Positions 8,001 to 9,098 of a stretch of DNA of 9,098 bases are shown in pieces. The stretch is from assembly GCA_946482545.1 (NCBI GenBank), contig CAMLRX010000171.1:1-9098 (forward strand), given 5' to 3'. Source of the DNA: an uncultured Flavihumibacter sp. (GTDB lineage: Bacteria > Bacteroidota > Bacteroidia > Chitinophagales > Chitinophagaceae). The translations under genes were made by a program, and so were the position numbers. The notes beneath the pieces were generated by a model. The model was given only the letters and a program-made list of their open reading frames with translations, did not search any database and was not told where the DNA came from. How positions within the stretch are numbered: position 1 is the stretch's first letter; each line of letters opens with the position of its first letter.

Positions 8001-8003
8001 TAA
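2022..8003 (+). CDS. Giant modular surface protein with Ig/PKD-like repeats and CHU_C type IX secretion signal
   Basis: The product is 1993 residues. Residues 1-21 are a signal peptide (MLKRIFTIIPLILFFAVSSG, then Gln21). Residues 22-120 form a beta-sandwich domain common at the N-terminus of such proteins (GSF..P..IGS, IPAGTPAGNNYRLRIVG). PKD/Ig-like domains follow: about 245-345 (YGDGS at 269-273), 350-450, 456-546, 547-648 and 649-741. Residues 742-1342 are the seven-repeat A/B array. Then come a PKD-like domain (1343-1443), an Ig_7-like domain (1444-1523; IWYDGNG, YYVSQ), a domain with a DCG...GC pattern recalling SprB repeats (1524-1622), three Ig-like domains (about 1627-1896), and the CHU_C sorting domain (1900-1993). 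Such proteins cross the outer membrane by the type IX secretion system and stay on the surface, often as adhesins. The PorP/SprF gene 11 bases downstream fits this. The start is set by the signal peptide; there is no clear Shine-Dalgarno. The frame is intact throughout. Adhesion or gliding is an inference, and no enzymatic motif was seen. Confidence 0.95.
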   Translation: MLKRIFTIIPLILFFAVSSGQTIQLLRFDNALSYTPGSGVSVHFKPNLFKIGNTFTLQLSDAGGSFAAPVNIGSVADFFVPVINGEIPAGTPAGNNYRLRIVGNPGNIISTPTNPFKIVAATLVASPAIEVVYPQTMPVKCLGNSNFFGYLNMQSGASSLSMSFDIKDYDAAFSWTVNLINSNGTLRSVLPVNAGNAEIGSLPIGYYTVELVKTRNGVTSVFSYVVLVARNGTGLTNLSSEQVCTGSPVQFRIDGISDNYPGSKYRIDYGDGSQTETYTHDSLMANPLLSHIFTDPTCNSSSSIPDPNNNNNRAFAVDLQLYNKGLASNCADYTTNSQKKSFVNASTPPEADFIVPQAVCINSGINATNTSIGGYYGSGAVCVRSFVSTWQYKKPSSSNYMNAPAAWVNSAGNLAIPANIINERGCWSVRLQVQNPEGCPTVSTKEKTIGVEAIPTPAFNVSATTICSNQSVSVTDQSNANAGGCQRPTFSWTISPATGFTINGPNTPNPTITFTDAGVYTIVQNITNSCGTYSSAARTVTVNGAPFVSFSPANANLCKPGPLNETIDFSQAPFKPTYSTTSAAPAITSWAWTVDGPATDYEFVTASNIDYPKIRFKTFRCYNITVTVNGNCNPPNSKTLQLCFKQSPEITTTPLSATICSKGTAPPINLTSNMPGATFNWQAVYSGVTPSSPASGTTNIPSRAYELTGASPGSITYTMEASANGCTGPSKQYVIAVTPSANAEIKYEASPLCNTVATSPVKLTGTTGGTFTASPAGLVIDAVTGTISPSASTPGTYTVTYAIPAAPPCIAFSTTTSVTINQGNAASASISYPADLCNVTNTGATPNPPVAVVRTGTPGGMYSILPAVGLPIDATTGTITPAGATPGTYTISYTIINTAGCSDYKVASNVTIHPANTAQISYATPLCASLTSATVTLSGNSGGTYSATPGLAINATTGTINPSLSTPGTYTVTYTVPSSGPCPGTSATANVTITQAPAASIGYPSTLCNVSNTPATPNLPVPVTQTGTTGGVYSIAPATGLNINTTTGTLNPSGATPGTYTITYTIAAAGGCNTFTTSATVNISGTPTATIGYASTLCSSAGIIPVTRTGNAGGTYTSTPAGLSINAATGAINTLQSVPGTYDVVYSIAPSAPCPGLETRTTVHITQAPSANITYPAVLCNVANTSTTPNNPIAVTQTGTTGGLYSIQPAMGLNLDANTGTISPANATAGTYTITYTIAGAGGCPAFTTSATVVVNNTPSASIRYPGSPYCNGITTPQSVALTGNTGGRYTTTPGLSLNPVTGAINPSLSVPGTYTVTYTLTPAVPCFEFSTTTSVTITEAPVVSLPNAAQTICSGETAVFSITSSLANINLNWSVTGGLPAGISGVSSGNIPAPANSISLTFTNTGSTSQTLSIQVVPVNPAQNACAGPPAVIQLTVNPISPIPVIGDTVKYCQASAVAPLTAGTAPSHRLIWYDGNGQLLPVAPTPSTAIPAQIVYYVSQVNAYNCESPKKKVVVVINPTPVIGFEAIRDPTDCGMPSGAVLLTINTINSTTPIGNAAFEIYYNKNHSNTITGPVMGSTNAAGELSIALAAGTYTNVRVVLYGCASNTLAGPYELKDPTPPGKPAAGYNTNLCSNDTLRLTALSVPGVLGNGNPNESVPATYVWAGPAFGSNSYTTSGSSIALAPPLEQKAGFYVVYAMQGNCRSVETSFTVAVKQAPSKPVIVTRTPLCAGDDLPLQANSTMPGNNPQLNYTWTGPGLSVPVNSQNTGINNVMVNDGGLYTITATSPATGCSAQTDTLIRIGNYPEIRLFPGLVTAPTGTLLPLTPRILNSNAPNVLPMQSYTWTPSNDITCYGNGCDSAVATVKRDVCYQVKATNIYGCSDTASICIKAFCENAQVFIPNAFTPDGDGKNDILMVRGTGIASVKSFRIFNRYGEVVFEKYNFPPNTPAYGWNGTIKGNIGIPAVYVYTAEVVCENGTTYSYHGNVTLLR
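4245..6047 (+). repeat. Seven in-frame Ig-like repeats in A-B-A-B-A-B-A order
   Basis: These are residues 742-1342 of the surface protein. Units start at an xAxIxY motif: A1 4245-4499 (85 residues), B1 4500-4769 (90), A2 4770-5012 (81), B2 5013-5282 (90), A3 5283-5528 (82), B3 5529-5798 (90), A4 5799-6047 (83). All share TG..GG.Y, GL.I...TG.I.P and PGTYTVTY-like motifs, so both types have a common Ig-like ancestor; the GL.I..TG.I part recalls the He_PIG/cadherin-like style. B units carry LCNV.NT..TPN and are 7 residues longer before the GG turn. Each unit has exactly two cysteines, at 11-12 and 66-68 in A and at 11 and 75 in B. B2 and B3 agree at 60 of 90 residues, and B1 and B2 at 52 of 90 (ungapped hand counts). 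The A+B period is 525, 513 and 516 bases. Confidence 0.93.
7719..8000 (+). other. CHU_C / type B C-terminal sorting domain of the type IX secretion system
   Basis: Residues 1900-1993 of the surface protein read VFIPNAFTPDGDGKND at the start, continue with SFRIFNRYGEVVFE (1927-1940 region) and a GWNGT turn, and end with GNVTLLR at the very C-terminus. This is the gliding motility-associated C-terminal domain (CHU_C, type B sorting signal). The DGDGKND segment has the spacing of acidic and Asn residues seen in calcium-binding loops of this family. In F. johnsoniae SprB the corresponding region directs export by the type IX system and depends on a PorP/SprF-family partner. Confidence 0.95.
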
Positions 8004-8014
8004 AACAACCGGAC

Positions 8015-9055
8015 ATGAAAACATTTTTAAAATCATTATTACTCATTCTATACTGCTTCATTGGGAACGTCGGCTTCGCCCAGGACATTCATTTTTCTCA
8101 GTTTTATGAAATGCCCATGTTGCGCAATCCCGCCCTCACCGGCATGTTCCTCGGCGATATAAAAGTAGGTACTGCATACAGAATGCAGTGGAACGGCATC
8201 ACCACGCCTTACAAAACGACAGCCCTAGGCGCGGAATTCAAGTTGCCTTCAGATGAAAACAAAGCGTTGCGTTTAAGTACAGGAGTGCAACTGGACCGTG
8301 ATGTGGCGGGCGATTCAAAGCTCAGTAAAACGCAGCTCATGCCCGTTTTAAACATGCATTTTCCCATTCGCCACGATGCAAACTCGTATGTATCCGTCGC
8401 ATTTGGGGGCTCGGCCGTACACCACAGCTTTGACAGGTCCAAGCTTACATTTGACGACCAGTTTGTAAACGGCGCGGTTACAGGCAGCTCCGGCCAGACA
8501 TTTAATTTCAGCAACCGTAGTTACTTTAACGGCGTAACGTTAGGACTTTCCTACAATTATGGTGGCCTCGATGCTACGGACAGCCGGTACTACCTGGGCG
8601 CCGCTGTTTTTAACATCGCCGGAAAGGAGGAGGTACCTTATTTTCAGGACACAATTACCATGAAGTACAACCGGAAAATCAGTGTAAACGCAGGGACCGT
8701 AACGCCCACCAGCGCGGAAGACAGGTTTACTTTCTACGCCGATTATTTTAAGCAAACCGGCAATTCATTGTTCCAGATAGGCGTACTGTTTACACACGAT
8801 TTCTATCAGCACGATCTGGACCAGGACCTCAAAACAGGGATCACATTCGGTGTTATACACCGGTGGGCCGACGCAGTGATGCCGGTGGTTAAACTGGAAT
8901 ACTATAACCTTGTGATGGGTTTTAGTTACGATGTGAATACCAGTCAGCTTGCGGTTGCTTCCAGGATAAAAAACGCGTTTGAACTAACGCTCTCGTATAA
9001 AGGATTTTTAAACATGCGGAATTCGACGTTAAGGCAAACCTGGTGTCCCAGGTAA
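8015..9055 (+). CDS. PorP/SprF-family type IX secretion outer-membrane protein
   Basis: The product is 346 residues, a normal length for the family. Residues 1-23 are a signal peptide (MKTFLKSLLLILYCFIGNVG, then FAQ), so the mature protein begins near Asp24. The family signature follows at once: QDIHFSQFYEMPMLRNPALT (23-42), then an amphipathic beta-strand pattern expected of an outer-membrane barrel (for example YFNGVTLGLSYNYGG, FTFYADYFKQTGNSLFQIGV, VMGFSYDVNTSQL), and the typical ending ELTLSYKGFLNMRNSTLRQTWCPR. Members such as F. johnsoniae SprF act with one specific neighbouring type IX substrate, helping its export or anchoring. Here that partner is the CHU_C protein ending 11 bases upstream, so one transcript is likely. 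Most members I know end in CPRF, whereas this one stops right after CPR. The ATG at 8015 is chosen by the signal peptide; only a weak purine stretch (CCGGAC) precedes it. Assignment to PorP rather than SprF function cannot be made from sequence. Confidence 0.95.
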   Translation: MKTFLKSLLLILYCFIGNVGFAQDIHFSQFYEMPMLRNPALTGMFLGDIKVGTAYRMQWNGITTPYKTTALGAEFKLPSDENKALRLSTGVQLDRDVAGDSKLSKTQLMPVLNMHFPIRHDANSYVSVAFGGSAVHHSFDRSKLTFDDQFVNGAVTGSSGQTFNFSNRSYFNGVTLGLSYNYGGLDATDSRYYLGAAVFNIAGKEEVPYFQDTITMKYNRKISVNAGTVTPTSAEDRFTFYADYFKQTGNSLFQIGVLFTHDFYQHDLDQDLKTGITFGVIHRWADAVMPVVKLEYYNLVMGFSYDVNTSQLAVASRIKNAFELTLSYKGFLNMRNSTLRQTWCPR

Positions 9056-9098
9056 AAAAAGCTGATCGCACAAAATTGCAGTGCTGGCAATATATTAA

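Noticed and set aside
9056..9098. Terminator after the PorP/SprF gene
   Set aside because: No inverted repeat followed by a T-run is visible in the 43 bases available.

Overview
The window looks like the chromosome of a Bacteroidota bacterium, most likely of the Chitinophagaceae/Sphingobacteriia type. The evidence is a giant secreted protein ending in a CHU_C (gliding motility-associated, type B) type IX secretion sorting domain, a PorP/SprF-family outer-membrane protein directly after it, signal peptides ending in a Gln-rich cleavage site, and starts without a clear Shine-Dalgarno sequence. The family-level placement is an inference from protein style only.

Left part (1-1395, minus strand): a complete exported serine hydrolase of the class C beta-lactamase/penicillin-binding family (76-1395), followed 25 bases downstream by the first 16 codons of another minus-strand gene that runs off the window. 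This part is visibly more AT-rich than the rest (block 301-360 has 18 G/C of 60; block 5101-5160 has 31 of 60).

Middle (1396-2021): a divergent intergenic region of 626 bases. It holds the decayed C-terminal remnant of a DUF1348 (SnoaL/NTF2-like) gene at about 1591-1764, and a candidate Bacteroidota-type promoter (1907-1938) for the rightward operon.

Right part (2022-9055, plus strand): a probable two-gene operon with an 11-base gap. The first gene encodes a 1993-residue modular surface protein: signal peptide, a string of PKD/Ig-like domains, a central array of seven Ig-like repeats in strict A-B-A-B-A-B-A order, more Ig-like domains, then the CHU_C sorting domain. The second encodes a PorP/SprF-family beta-barrel protein. 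By analogy with SprB-SprF of Flavobacterium johnsoniae, the second protein would help export and/or anchor the first on the cell surface. The ligand and biological role of the giant protein cannot be read from the sequence. Bases 9056-9098 show no feature I can support.

The most unusual features are the A/B alternation with an invariant cysteine pair in every repeat, and a 202-residue stretch inside the array without a single Asp, Glu, Lys or Arg. I see no defence system, CRISPR array, mobile element, tRNA or rRNA.
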